Of a DNA stretch of 27,784 bases, positions 1 through 11,250 are shown piece after piece. The notes under the pieces were generated by a model. The model ran no database searches. It had not been told where the DNA came from and saw nothing but the letters and a program-made list of their open reading frames with translations. The stretch is from JBCCGI01 sp039029355 (GTDB taxonomy: Bacteria > Planctomycetota > UBA1135 > GCA-002686595), in the NCBI GenBank assembly GCA_039029355.1, contig JBCCGI010000096.1:1-27784 (forward strand), read 5' to 3'. Position 1 is the first letter of the stretch; each line of letters begins with the position of its first letter. The position numbers and the translations under genes are program-made.

Positions 1-234
1 CCGGCGGCCGCGCGCGAGCCGCAGGACGCGCGCGGTGTAGGACCCGAGCAGCGCTCCCCAGCGCCGTCCCTCGCCGGCGTACATGCGCCGCACGTAGTCG
101 TCGTCGAAGAGCGGCGCGACGGTGACGTCGATCCCCTCCGCGCGCAGGCGCGGCAGGAACTGGAGCGAGCGTACGCGCGTGCTCGCGCCCAGCGCGCCGT
201 AGCGCGACAGCAGCAGCACCCTACGCGCGGCCAT
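1..234 (-). CDS. Glycosyltransferase, N-terminal fragment (cut by window edge)
   Basis: Only the first 78 codons are in the window; the gene continues past base 1. The visible part starts with a hydrophobic beta strand followed by a glycine-rich turn and a polar helix (LLLSRYGALGASTRVRS), then a second strand (GIDVTVAPLF). This is the usual N-terminal Rossmann start of GT-B glycosyltransferases (GT4 type), in which a short loop near the acceptor site follows the first strand. The start ATG overlaps the end of the upstream GT2 gene by 14 bp, so the two are probably translationally coupled within the polysaccharide operon. The family call rests on a short N terminus and context; the EX7E donor-site motif that would confirm it lies outside the window. 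Confidence 0.6.
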   Translation of the reverse strand, partial: MAARRVLLLSRYGALGASTRVRSLQFLPRLRAEGIDVTVAPLFDDDYVRRMYAGEGRRWGALLGSYTARVLRLARGRR

Positions 235-1180
235 CGCCCGGCGTCCCCAGATCCGCCCGCCCGCCGCGCAGGAGCAGCCCGTAGGCCCGCACGGTCTCGG
301 CGAACCCGGCGGGCGACCGCGCCGCGAGGGCGCCGGCGCAGCGGAAGAGCGGCTCGACGAAGTACGTCGCCGCCGCCGCGACAACGGCGCGCCAGCCGGC
401 GTGGTGCTTGCGCGCGTACAGCAGCTTGCCGGCCAGGAAGTAGGCGAGCCGGCGCGCCTTGACCTTGCGCGAGGTGCCTCCGCCGAGGTGGTACGCGGTC
501 GCCTCGGCCACAAAACGCGAGCGCAGCCCGAGCGCAGCCACGCGGCGCGACAGGTCGACGTCCTCGAAGTAGACGAAGTAGTCCTCGTCGAAGCCCTCGA
601 GCCGCTCGAACACGTCGCGGCGGATGAGGTAGAAGGCCCCCATCACGTGGTCGACGTCGCGCGATTCGCGGTGGTCCCACTCGCTCATCCGGTAGCCGAG
701 CCGCCGGCGCGGGAGCAGCCGGTCGAGCCCGGTGGCGATCCAGAAGAAGGTGCCGACGCGCGGGAAGCGCGCGCAACTCCTGGCGACGCGGCCCTCCTCG
801 TCGACGAGCTGGACGCCGCAGACCGCGACCTCGGCGTTGTCCTCGCGCTCGAGGAAGCCGACCGGCACCGACAGCGACTCCGGGTGCAGCCGCGTGTCGG
901 GGTTCAGGAAGAGCACGTAGTCGGCGCGCGAGCCGCTCGCGCCCTGGTTGCAGGCCGCGCCAAAGCCGCGGTTGGCGTCGTTCTTGATCACGCTTAGCGG
1001 CAATCCCAGCTCGTGCAGCCCTTCGAGCGAGTCGTCGGTCGAGGCGTTGTCGACAACGACGACGCGGTCGAGCTCAAAGCTCCCGTCGAGCGCAACGGCC
1101 ACCGATGCCAGGCACTCGCGCAGGAGCGCGCCGGCGTTCCAGTTCACGATCACCAGGTCGAGCTTCGGGCGTGCGTCCAT
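221..1180 (-). CDS. Family 2 glycosyltransferase (rhamnosyltransferase-like)
   Basis: A 319-residue GT-A fold glycosyltransferase that would transfer a nucleotide-activated sugar in the cytoplasm onto a growing lipid-linked glycan. Seen: the opening strand LVIVNWNAG (9-17), the nucleotide-binding VVDNASTD (43-50), NRGFGAACNQG (70-80) and the metal-site region FLNPDTRL (91-98). Further on is the block GAFYLIRRDVFERL with GFDEDYFVYFEDVDLSRR, typical of GT2 enzymes of the rhamnosyltransferase/WbbL type. The C terminus has a hydrophobic stretch that may lie against the membrane. The ATG is eight bases after the stop of the preceding GT4 gene, and the end overlaps the next glycosyltransferase. The in-frame extension upstream of this ATG is a shadow of the GT4 gene. 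The acceptor and sugar cannot be told from sequence. Confidence 0.9.
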   Translation of the reverse strand: MDARPKLDLVIVNWNAGALLRECLASVAVALDGSFELDRVVVVDNASTDDSLEGLHELGLPLSVIKNDANRGFGAACNQGASGSRADYVLFLNPDTRLHPESLSVPVGFLEREDNAEVAVCGVQLVDEEGRVARSCARFPRVGTFFWIATGLDRLLPRRRLGYRMSEWDHRESRDVDHVMGAFYLIRRDVFERLEGFDEDYFVYFEDVDLSRRVAALGLRSRFVAEATAYHLGGGTSRKVKARRLAYFLAGKLLYARKHHAGWRAVVAAAATYFVEPLFRCAGALAARSPAGFAETVRAYGLLLRGGRADLGTPGDGRA

Positions 1181-1188
1181 CGCAGGCG

Positions 1189-2313
1189 CTACTGCCACTC
1201 GGCGCCGGTCACCGCGGAGTACACGCCGAAGGTCTGCTCGATCACCGCGTCCTCGGTGAAGCGCTCCTCGGCGAGCTCGCGCGCCGTGCGCCCCATCCGG
1301 CGCCGCGACTCGGAATCGGACAGGAGCTCGCCCAGGGCGTTCGCGATCTCGCGCGGGCTGCGCGGCGCGACCAGCCGTCCGCTGGTGGCGCCGGCGGGCA
1401 CCAGCTCGCGGCAGCCGGGCGTGTCGGTCGTGACGATCGGCCGGCCCGCGGCCATCGCCTCGAGCAGGAACTTGGGCACGCCCTCGCGGTAGTAGCTGGG
1501 CAGGCAGGCGACGTGGCAGTCGCCGAGCAGCGACGCCACGTCCTCGCAGTGTCCGACGTAGTGCACGACGCCCTCGTCGTTCCAGGCCTCCAGCTGGCCG
1601 GCGGGGATCGAGCCGGGGTTGCGCTCGTCGGGGCGGCCGGCGAGCACGATGCGGTGCTCGATGCCGTCGGCGCGCAGCAGCCGTCCGGCCTCGACCAGGT
1701 CGGCCACGCCCTTCGCCTGCAGCATGCGGGCGGCGAGGAGCACGCTCGGCGTACCCTCGGGCTCGGGCTCGGGGCGGAAGCGTCGCGGATCGACGCCGGA
1801 GCCGAGGATCACCGACGAGCGCTCGGCGCTGACGAGGCGCTGCGCGACGAACTCGTCGCGGTCGTCGGGGTTCTGGAACACCGTCCAGCTGGCGCGGTCG
1901 TCGAGGCACAGCCGGTAGGCCAAGCGCACCATCCAGCGCAGGAGGCGCGGGCCCGAGCTGAACACCCAGCCGAGCCCGGTCACCAGGTTCACCACCGCCG
2001 GCACGCGCGTGATCCGCGCCGCCAGGCCGCCGCCGAGGATCGCGCGCATCGAGATGTGGTGCACCAGGTCGGGCTGCTCGGCGCGGTAGAGCGCCACGAT
2101 CGCGCGCACCGTGCGCGCCAGGTCGAGCGGCCGCAGCGAGCGCGGCATCGGCACCGCGCGGAAGGTGAAGCCCTCCGCCTCGATCCGGTCGCGGCAGGGG
2201 CCGTCGGGGGTGGCGACGACGACCTCGCAGCCGGCCTCGAGGACGGCGGCGGCGAGGGCGCGGCGGTGGCTCCAGAAGAAGGCGTCGTCGGGTACGAGGT
2301 AGAGGACCTTCAT
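1189..2313 (-). CDS. Family 4 glycosyltransferase (GT-B fold)
   Basis: A 374-residue retaining glycosyltransferase of GT4 type. The N-terminal domain starts MKVLYLVPDDAFFWSHR and carries the LVHHISMRA and VNLVTGLGWVF strands common in PglA/capsular GT4 enzymes. The C-terminal domain has the donor-binding EX7E motif (E277 and E285, in REGVPKFLLEA), preceded by the GSGVDPRRF loop (171-179) and AARMLQAKGV (194-203). Length is normal for the family. It sits between the UDP-sugar dehydrogenase and a GT2 enzyme on the same strand, so it probably adds one sugar of the same surface polysaccharide. The 94-bp gap before it (2314-2407) holds a short hairpin (GGGCC/GGCCC) but no clear ribosome site. Confidence 0.92.
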   Translation of the reverse strand: MKVLYLVPDDAFFWSHRRALAAAVLEAGCEVVVATPDGPCRDRIEAEGFTFRAVPMPRSLRPLDLARTVRAIVALYRAEQPDLVHHISMRAILGGGLAARITRVPAVVNLVTGLGWVFSSGPRLLRWMVRLAYRLCLDDRASWTVFQNPDDRDEFVAQRLVSAERSSVILGSGVDPRRFRPEPEPEGTPSVLLAARMLQAKGVADLVEAGRLLRADGIEHRIVLAGRPDERNPGSIPAGQLEAWNDEGVVHYVGHCEDVASLLGDCHVACLPSYYREGVPKFLLEAMAAGRPIVTTDTPGCRELVPAGATSGRLVAPRSPREIANALGELLSDSESRRRMGRTARELAEERFTEDAVIEQTFGVYSAVTGAEWQ

Positions 2314-2407
2314 GGCGTCGAACCGGGCCTTGGGGGGCCCGCCTCTTCATCGGATGGATTGCAGCATCCCCTGACCTCGGACGCACCCCCTTCCCGGGGT
2401 CGGGCCT

Positions 2408-3688
<1,281 letters not shown>

Positions 3689-4094
3689 GAGCGCGGCGAG
3701 AGTACCCGCGGCCCCCTTGGAAGTCGCCGGTCGCGCGGTCTTCCGCCGCGGCTTCGATTCCGCGCGGGACGCCCTCGCCCAAACGCCATAAGGCGCTTTT
3801 TCCCAAGGGTTTGAAGGCCCCACGCTGCACCGCGGAGGACGCGGCGAGCCGGCGCCGGCCGCGGAAGTCCAGCGCCGGGCTCCACACCGCTGGGCTGCCG
3901 GGCCGATAGAGGGCGGCAGCGAGCCCCCACTCGCGCGGTCCCTCCGTACCCAATTGCGTATTCCAAAGTTCCGCTCCCGATGGGCTGGAATCCCCCGGCA
4001 TCCGTTCCCACGCTTGGGCTCGGCTGGAGTTCCCCCACGCGTCGACGGCCGGACCTTGGGTGGAGCGTGACGGCCAACCGATGGTAGGCACGGC
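3689..4094. other. 406-bp divergent intergenic region of the polysaccharide locus
   Basis: No credible gene is seen here; open frames across it lack family features and are shadows. It separates the leftward dehydrogenase operon from the rightward sugar transferase. It is visibly less GC-rich than its surroundings, with AT-rich patches near 3781-3812 (a small CGCC-ATAA-GGCG hairpin followed by five T) and 3950-3970. Two near-repeats, GGCTGGAATCCCCC (about 3980) and GGCTGGAGTTCCCCC (about 4022), could be regulator sites. The leftward TACTCT at 3699-3704 and the rightward TAGGCA at 4085-4090 are candidate -10 boxes. Confidence 0.5.
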
Positions 4095-4946
4095 ATGAGC
4101 TCGGCAAACGAGGTTCCCATGCGAACGACGGCACGCCCAACGACGCGGCCCAAGCCCGCGGCGGGCGCGGCGTCGGCCGGCGCCCTGCTGGGCCGTCGCG
4201 ACGCCGGCGTCGAGTTCGACGCCGAGCGCCGGCTGGGCTCCCAGCCGGCGGGCGAGGCGGGGACCCAGGTGCGCGAGCTGGGCCAGGTCAACTGGGCCGC
4301 GCTGGCGCCCGGCGGCCTCTACCCGCGCCTCGGGCAGAAGCTCGTGCACGCGGGGCTGCTGCTGGCCACCCTGCCGCTGTCGGCCGCGCTCTCGTTTCCG
4401 ATCGCACTGGTCAACCTCGCGATCTTCCGCGACCCGCGCAAGATCCTGTTCAAGCAGCCGCGCGTGGGCTATCGCGGTCGCATCTTCACGATCTACAAGT
4501 TCCGCACGATGACCGAGCCGAAGGGCGGCGCCTTCGGCTCCTGGTGCTCGGGCGAGGACGCGGCGCGCGTCACGAGCTTCGGGCGGCTGCTGCGCAACGC
4601 GCACCTCGACGAGCTGCCGCAGTTCCTCAACATCCTGCGCGGCGAGATGACCTTCATCGGCCCGCGGCCCGAGATGATCGAGATCGACGCCTGGGCGCGC
4701 GAGCGGATCCCCGCCTTCCACCGCCGGCTGGCGCTGAAGCCGGGCATCACCGGCTGGTCGCAGATCACCCAGGGCTACGCCGGCATGAGCGCCGACGCCT
4801 ACGCGAAGACGCTCGCCGGCGACGAGCGCTACCGGACGCGCATCTCGCTCGCCGAGGACCTGCGCATCCTCGCCCGCACCGGGGCCTGGATGCTGCGCGG
4901 GCGCGGCTGGCGCTGGCGCGACGGGCTCGAAGACGACGACGAGTAG
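4095..4946 (+). CDS. Initiating sugar transferase (monotopic phosphoglycosyl transferase)
   Basis: A 283-residue bacterial sugar transferase of the WcaJ/RfbP/PglC superfamily. It would start repeat-unit synthesis by moving a sugar-1-phosphate from a UDP-sugar onto undecaprenyl phosphate at the inner membrane face. Seen: one re-entrant or membrane helix (about 84-110), KFRTM (135-139), the catalytic Asp-Glu pair in HLDELPQ (D172, E173), GPRPE (189-193) and KPGITGWSQI. The first 75 residues are polar, Ala/Arg-rich and not part of the conserved domain; an internal ATG at codon 9 is possible. The large N-terminal multi-TM domain of WcaJ is absent, so this is the short form. It is divergent from the UDP-sugar dehydrogenase, whose product could be its substrate or a later one. 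Confidence 0.93.
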   Translation: MSSANEVPMRTTARPTTRPKPAAGAASAGALLGRRDAGVEFDAERRLGSQPAGEAGTQVRELGQVNWAALAPGGLYPRLGQKLVHAGLLLATLPLSAALSFPIALVNLAIFRDPRKILFKQPRVGYRGRIFTIYKFRTMTEPKGGAFGSWCSGEDAARVTSFGRLLRNAHLDELPQFLNILRGEMTFIGPRPEMIEIDAWARERIPAFHRRLALKPGITGWSQITQGYAGMSADAYAKTLAGDERYRTRISLAEDLRILARTGAWMLRGRGWRWRDGLEDDDE

Positions 4947-4972
4947 CGGGCGCGGCGCTCCCCCGCATCCCG

Positions 4973-6694
4973 TCACTCATCTGTGCCGCGGAGCGCGGCA
5001 AGCGCCTCCTCCGCGTTCGCCAGAGCCTCGGCTCCAAACCGCAGCTCGACGTGCTGCGTCGCGCCCGTCTCCCCCACGACGACCGTCGGGCGCTCGTCCA
5101 CCGGCACGCCGAACCTGCCGTTGCTCCGACCGGTCCACATCAGCGTCACCCGCGCCGTGTGGGGCCCGGCGACGCTGGCTAGGACCTCGGCCGAGCGATC
5201 GGGACGCAGCTCGACCTTGCGGGCCCTGGCTCCACCTTCGTCCGGAGACAGCTCGACGGTCAGGTGGCAGCCGGAGGGCAGCTCGGTCGGCTCCACGAGC
5301 ACCAGCTCGATTGGGTAACCGGCGACGAGCGTGACCTCGACCGCGCCGGACACGCCGTAGAGCTCCAGCGCCCGATGCCCCGAGGCCTCGACGCGTAGAT
5401 CGGTGAGGGCCTCGGGGAGCGCGAGCTCGACCGGGTGGCGGCGCGTCTCGGGCTGGCGGCTCCAGCCCGCCTCGGTGCCCTCGGGGCGCGTCAGGATCCG
5501 CGCTCCGCGCAGCGGACGCCCGCCGGCATCGCGCACGTCGACCGACAGCCAGTGCAGGCGGCCGCGCAGGTCGAAGGGGTTGAGCGCGGGCGGCTCGGCG
5601 CGCTCTCCCGGGCCGATCTCGATCGGGTCGGTGACGGAGAGGAGCTCGGGCGCGCCGACGAGCTTGAGCTCGGCACGGTACGTGCCCACCTGGAGCCGGT
5701 CGACCCGCGCCGCTCCGTTCCGCGCCACCTCGCCGCCCCACGCCGGACCCGACGGCACCGGCCGCGCGACCAGCCGTAGGTTGACCGGAGCTCGCCCCTC
5801 GTCGAAGAGCACCTGCGCCACGAGCGACGCCGCGCCGGCCACCACGAGCTCAACCCCCGCCGAGCCCAACGGTACGTGGACCGGATCCGGGCGCGACGCG
5901 GCGCGGTGCATCACGTTCAGCCGCACGGTCTCGACGGGCTCGATCCAAGCGCGCGCCTCGAAGCGTCCGTCGGCGCCGGTCTCCAGGAAGCCGTCCTCCA
6001 TCGGCGTCCACATCGTCCGCCCGCCGCCGATGCGCGGCAGCTCGACGACGACGGTCGCCTCGGGGACGGCGAGGCCACCGGGGTTGCGCACGACGCCCGC
6101 CGCGATCAGCGGCGGCAACACGAGCACGACGTCGCCGAGGTCCACCTCGCCCGCCGGCAACTCGTACGCGAGGTCCAGCCGCGCGCCGCGGGTCGGCGTC
6201 GAGGTGACGTCCACCAGCTCGAAGAGCCGCAGCTCGCCCGGCACCCAGCCGCCCTCCACGCGGCCGGTGAGCCGTCCCTCCCCGTCGGTCTGCGTCCACG
6301 CGGAGTTGGAGCGCGGCTCGGCCGCCGTGCCCTCGTAGAGCCGGCTGCGCAGGGCGGTGTTGCGCACCGGCTCGCCGGCCTCGTCGACGATGCGCGCCCG
6401 GAGCTGGATCCAGCCCTCGCGCGCCGCGCGTTCGGCGTCGCTCGCGGCCCGCTCCTTCGCCAGCGCCTCGGTTACGGACTCAGCCGCGACCCGCTCGGCC
6501 TCGCCCCGGGTCCGCGGGGGCGCCTCCGCAAGGCGGTCGGCCGCCGCCGCGGGCGGCGCCGCGGGCTCGGTTGCGGCGGGAAGCGCATGCTCCCCCTCTC
6601 CGCGCGCGCCGCGCGGACCGCGCGCGGCCAGGAAGACGATCAGTGCCGCAGCGACCCCCAGCGCGGCCGCGAGAATCCAGGTGGCTCGGGGCAT
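4973..6694 (-). CDS. Membrane-anchored protein with carboxypeptidase-regulatory-like beta domains
   Basis: A 573-residue protein of unknown function. The N terminus is one hydrophobic segment (about residues 6-25, an uncleaved signal/anchor) followed by an Ala/Glu/Arg-rich low-complexity spacer of about 70 residues. The remainder is repeated beta-strand blocks with the cues of carboxypeptidase-regulatory-like (CarboxypepD_reg) folds: ARIVDEAGEPVRNTALRS, TDGEGRLTGRV, GVVRNPGGLAVPEATVVV, TGADGRFEARAWIE and VDVRDAGGRPLRGARI. These domains are usually extracytoplasmic structural or adhesive modules. The ATG at 6694 is chosen because GGAGAG lies just before it; an ATG four codons earlier has no ribosome site. 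A TAGGCT box at 6722-6727 fits a short leader. No enzymatic motif is visible. It is convergent with the sugar transferase and divergent from the TPR protein. Confidence 0.8.
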   Translation of the reverse strand: MPRATWILAAALGVAAALIVFLAARGPRGARGEGEHALPAATEPAAPPAAAADRLAEAPPRTRGEAERVAAESVTEALAKERAASDAERAAREGWIQLRARIVDEAGEPVRNTALRSRLYEGTAAEPRSNSAWTQTDGEGRLTGRVEGGWVPGELRLFELVDVTSTPTRGARLDLAYELPAGEVDLGDVVLVLPPLIAAGVVRNPGGLAVPEATVVVELPRIGGGRTMWTPMEDGFLETGADGRFEARAWIEPVETVRLNVMHRAASRPDPVHVPLGSAGVELVVAGAASLVAQVLFDEGRAPVNLRLVARPVPSGPAWGGEVARNGAARVDRLQVGTYRAELKLVGAPELLSVTDPIEIGPGERAEPPALNPFDLRGRLHWLSVDVRDAGGRPLRGARILTRPEGTEAGWSRQPETRRHPVELALPEALTDLRVEASGHRALELYGVSGAVEVTLVAGYPIELVLVEPTELPSGCHLTVELSPDEGGARARKVELRPDRSAEVLASVAGPHTARVTLMWTGRSNGRFGVPVDERPTVVVGETGATQHVELRFGAEALANAEEALAALRGTDE

Positions 6695-6881
6695 GACTCT
6701 CCTCATACGAAGGAGAGATCGAGCCTAGCGAGGCGCACCGCCAAGACGGGAAATCGATCTGTAACGTCGCCCCAACACAACCCCAGCTCGCGCGGGCGCT
6801 GCGAATCCCGTGCGGTGCCCTATGCTGGACGATCCCCGCCGCCTCCGGGCGGCCTCTCCTTCGACCCCGAGGATCCACGCC

Positions 6882-9404
6882 TTGTTGCTCCGCTCCACGC
6901 TCCTTTTGACGCTGGCCGCCGTCTTCGCCCCCCAGGACGACGAGGTCCCCGAGGGCCACTCCTTCCACGGTGACGCCTTCAACGAAGGCCCGCGCCAGGC
7001 CGCCTACCTGATGCCGAACAACGGCAGCGTGCGCTTCCCGGTCGCGACCGAGGACGAGTACGTCCAGGCGATGTTCAACCAGGCCGTCGGCCAGCTGCAC
7101 GGCTTCTGGTACTTCGAGGCCGAGCGCTCGTTCCGCCAGGTCGCCGCCCTCGAGCCCGACTGCGCCGCCGCCTACTGGGGCATGGCGATGGCGAACGTCG
7201 ACAACGACGAGCGCGCGGCGACCTTCGCGCGCGAGGCGTGGCTCCGCCGCGAGCAGGCGACCGAGCGGGTCCAGCTCTACATCGACGCGTGGGCACGCTA
7301 CTACTCGGCGGACTATCCGGAGGAGGTCGAGGAGCCCGACGAGGACGACGCGGCCTCTCTCGCGCCGACCAGCGAGCGCAAGCGCCGCGGCGTCGGTGAG
7401 GGCAACGGCCGCGGCAACGGCAAGGGCGACGGCCGCGGCCCCGGCACCGACACGCGCGAGGCCCCCGACCCGCCCGCCGCCAAGAAGGACGACGACAAGA
7501 AGAAGGACGAGGCTCCCGAGGAGCCCTACGACAAGCGCGACAACAAGGCGAAGCGCGGCGACCTGGTGCAGGACATCGAGGCCATCGTCCGCGCGTACCC
7601 CGAGGACATCGAGGCCAAGGCGTTCCTCGTCAACCAGCTGTGGATGAACTCCTGGCGCGGCCTGCCGATCTCCAGCCGCCAGGCCAACCAAGCCCTGCTC
7701 GACGAGATCTTCGACGTCGAGCCCAACCACCCGTCGCACCACTACCGCATCCACCTGTGGGACCGCGACGAGACCTCCGAGTACGCCGTCAGCGCCGCCG
7801 TGAACAGCGGCCCCAGCTGGCCGACGGTCGCGCATCAGTGGCACATGGGCGGGCACATCTTCGAGAACCTGGGGCGCCACGCCGACGCCGCGTGGCAGCA
7901 GGAGGCCGCGGCGCGCGTCGACCACGCGCACATGATGCGCGACCGCGTGCTGCCCGACCGGATTCACAACTTCGCGCACAACAACGAGTGGCTGGTGCGC
8001 AGCCTCGGGCACTGCGGGCGCGTCGACGAGGCGCTCGATCTGGCGCGCAACATGATCGAGCTGCCGCGCCACCCCGCATGGAACGGGCCGTCGGAGCGGG
8101 GCTCTTCCGCCTGGTGGGGACGCAAGCGCCTGCTCGGGACGCTGGCGCTCTTCGAGCGGTGGGAGGAGCTGATCGCCGCCTGCGACAGCCCCTACCTCGG
8201 CGAGTCCGGCGAGCCCGACGACGACGCCGAGCGCGCGTTCCAGCTGGCCCAGGCGTACTTCTTCCTCGGCGACGACGAGGGCTGGCGCGCCCAGGAGGAG
8301 CGCCTGCAGGCCCTGCTCGCGGACGCCAAGCTGGCCCGCGCCGAGGCGCTCGACGAGGCCGAGGAAGAGGCCCTCGCCGAAGAGGACGCCAAGGACGAGG
8401 ACGTGAAGAAGGCCATGCGCTCGACGCTGGACGCCGAGACGCGCAAGGTCAACTCGGTACGCGACCGGCTCGACATGCTCGCGGCGCTGGACCGCGTGCT
8501 GGAGGACGAGGACGCCGACGCCGCGCTCGCCGAGCTGAAGGACCTCGGCTTCAGCACGGTGCTACGCGCTCGGCTCCTGGCGGAGGCGGGCCTGCACGAG
8601 GAGGCCACCGAGCTCGCGCGCGAGACGGTCGAGGGCAGGAACGGGCAGGCGGTGCCGCTGGCGACGCTCGCCTACGTCCTGTGGCTCGCCGACGAGCGCG
8701 ACGATGCGTTGGAGCGCTTCGCCGAGCTGCGCGCGATCTCCTCGGGCTTCGACCTCGACGTCCCCGCCTTCGCTCGCCTGGCCCCGCTGGCCGCGGCCGC
8801 GGGCGCCCCGGCGGACTGGCGCGTGCCCTACGTGGCACCCGACGACGTGGCCAGTCGCGTCGACCTCGACACGCTGGGCCCGCGGCGCTGGTCGCCGCCG
8901 CCCGCGCCGGGGTGGAGCTGCCCCGACTCGCGCGGCATCGAGCACACGCTCAGCGACACCACCGGCCGCCCGCGCATCCTGATCCTCTTCCTGGGCTTCG
9001 GCTGCGCGCACTGCGTCGAGCAGCTGGAGGCCTTCGGGCCGGCGGCCGGCGACTTCGCGGCAGCCGGGATCGAGCTGATCGCGATCGGGGACGACCCGGC
9101 GGACGAGATCTCGCGCTACGACGGCGTCGAGCTGCCCTTCCCGGTGCTCGCCGACCCGGCCCACGAGGTGTTCCGCGACTACCGCTGCTTCGACGACTTC
9201 GAGGACATGCCGCTGCACGGCACGTTCCTGATCGACGGCGACGACCGCGTGCGCTGGCAGGACGTCAGCTACGAGCCGTTCACCGACACCGAGTTCCTGC
9301 TCGAGGAGGCCCAGCGGCTGCTCTCGCTCGGCGCGGCGCAGGGCGTGGCGGAGGCGGACGGCGAGACCGGCGACGACGCTCCTCCGGCCGGCGCCGGCGG
9401 CTGA
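6882..9404 (+). CDS. Secreted TPR protein with C-terminal thioredoxin-fold (redoxin) domain
   Basis: An 840-residue predicted exported protein. The start chosen is a TTG with GAGGA eight bases upstream, giving an immediate signal peptide (LLLRSTLLLTLAAVFA). ATGs at 6810 and 6822 add non-coding-like sequence and overlap a TATGCT box (6821-6826). Residues 64-106 are TPR-like (FEAERSFRQVAALEPDCAAAYWGMAMAN). A highly charged linker follows (about 147-223, Gly/Arg then Asp/Lys-rich), then more TPR-like helices with conserved HHYRIHLWD and HMGGHIFENLGR. The C-terminal 150 residues form an AhpC/TSA-thioredoxin-like domain with a CAHC pair (C708, C711), LILFLGFGC and HGTFLIDGDDRVRW. A disulfide or peroxide role in the periplasm is inferred. 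Its partner is unknown. Confidence 0.85.
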   Translation: MLLRSTLLLTLAAVFAPQDDEVPEGHSFHGDAFNEGPRQAAYLMPNNGSVRFPVATEDEYVQAMFNQAVGQLHGFWYFEAERSFRQVAALEPDCAAAYWGMAMANVDNDERAATFAREAWLRREQATERVQLYIDAWARYYSADYPEEVEEPDEDDAASLAPTSERKRRGVGEGNGRGNGKGDGRGPGTDTREAPDPPAAKKDDDKKKDEAPEEPYDKRDNKAKRGDLVQDIEAIVRAYPEDIEAKAFLVNQLWMNSWRGLPISSRQANQALLDEIFDVEPNHPSHHYRIHLWDRDETSEYAVSAAVNSGPSWPTVAHQWHMGGHIFENLGRHADAAWQQEAAARVDHAHMMRDRVLPDRIHNFAHNNEWLVRSLGHCGRVDEALDLARNMIELPRHPAWNGPSERGSSAWWGRKRLLGTLALFERWEELIAACDSPYLGESGEPDDDAERAFQLAQAYFFLGDDEGWRAQEERLQALLADAKLARAEALDEAEEEALAEEDAKDEDVKKAMRSTLDAETRKVNSVRDRLDMLAALDRVLEDEDADAALAELKDLGFSTVLRARLLAEAGLHEEATELARETVEGRNGQAVPLATLAYVLWLADERDDALERFAELRAISSGFDLDVPAFARLAPLAAAAGAPADWRVPYVAPDDVASRVDLDTLGPRRWSPPPAPGWSCPDSRGIEHTLSDTTGRPRILILFLGFGCAHCVEQLEAFGPAAGDFAAAGIELIAIGDDPADEISRYDGVELPFPVLADPAHEVFRDYRCFDDFEDMPLHGTFLIDGDDRVRWQDVSYEPFTDTEFLLEEAQRLLSLGAAQGVAEADGETGDDAPPAGAGG

Positions 9405-9417
9405 GCGCGGCGCGCGG

Positions 9418-9423
9418 TAGCAT
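9418..9423 (+). promoter_or_regulatory. Candidate -10 box (TAGCAT) of a leaderless gene
   Basis: TAGCAT ends six bases before the ATG of the deacetylase gene. A normal transcription start about seven bases after the box would fall on the A of the ATG, giving a leaderless mRNA. There is no Shine-Dalgarno sequence in the 25-bp gap, which fits. No -35 box is obvious. Confidence 0.35.
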
Positions 9424-9429
9424 GGGGCG

Positions 9430-10373
<944 letters not shown>

Positions 10374-10377
<4 letters not shown>

Positions 10378-11219
10378 AGCTGACGACGCGGCGCCACGAC
10401 CGCGACTCGGCCGGGATGACCTACGTCTACCCGGTGGTCTCGCGCCGCGCGCAGGGCGTGTCGGTCGGGGTCAACCTGAACACGAACAACGCCTGCAACT
10501 GGCGCTGCGTGTACTGCCAGGTACCGGACCTGGTGCAGGGCAAGGCGCCGGAGGTCGACCTGGCCCTGCTGGAGGGCGAGCTGCGCGAGATGATGCTCGA
10601 CATCGTCCGGGGCGACTTCCTGACCGAGCGCGTGCCCGAGGGCTCGCGCCGGCTCAACGACGTGGCCTTCTCCGGCAACGGCGAACCGACCAGCTCGCCG
10701 CGCTTCCGCGAGGCGGTCGAGACGGTGGTCGCCGTGCTGCGGGAGCTCGACCTGGCCGGCGAGCTTAAGCTGGTCCTGATCACCAACGGCTCGCTCACCC
10801 ACCGCCCCGAGGTGCAGGCGGGCCTGCGGCTGCTGGCGGCCAACCGCGGCGAGGTCTGGTACAAGCTCGACAGCGCGACCGACGCGGGCGCGGAGCGCCT
10901 CAACTCCAACCGCGCGGGCCCCGCGCGGGCCCTGTCGAACCTGCGGGCGGCGGCCGAGCTCTGCCCCACCTGGGTGCAGACGATGGCCCTCGCGCGCAAC
11001 GGCGAGCCGCCCTCGGAGGCGGAGCGCGAGGCCTACCTGGCGGCGCTCGACGAGCTCGTGCGCGACGGCGTCGCGCTCGAGGGCGTGCTGCTGTACGGCC
11101 TGCAGCGGGCCTCGTACCAGCCGGAGGCCGACGAGCTGTCCGCCGTCCCCACGGGTTGGCTCGAGGAGTACGCGGAGAGGATCCGCGGCGCGGGGCTTGC
11201 GGTTCGCGTGAGCCCTTGA
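10374..11219 (+). CDS. Radical SAM protein
   Basis: A 281-residue radical SAM enzyme. It would bind a 4Fe-4S cluster through the CNWRCVYC motif (CxxxCxxC: C41, C45, C48) and cleave S-adenosylmethionine to a radical. The GNGEPT motif and a TNGSL strand belong to the core barrel. The TTG at 10374 is chosen because GGAG lies seven bases upstream and the residues before the first ATG (10416), HDRDSAGMTYVYPVVSRRA, look like part of the conserved family start. The TTG overlaps the stop of the deacetylase gene by four bases (TTGA). No SPASM or other extra cluster domain is visible after the barrel, and no specific reaction can be assigned. Confidence 0.9.
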
Positions 11220-11250
11220 GGTCGACGGCGAGCCCGCCCGGACCGGCTCC

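Noticed and set aside
6810..6881. ATG starts at 6810 and 6822 for the TPR-redoxin gene
   Set aside because: They overlap a TATGCT promoter-like box, lack a ribosome site and put non-signal-like residues before a good signal peptide that follows a TTG with GAGGA.
11220..11250. Terminator between the convergent radical SAM and nuclease genes
   Set aside because: Only a 5-bp GAGCC/GGCTC stem without a T run; too weak to call.
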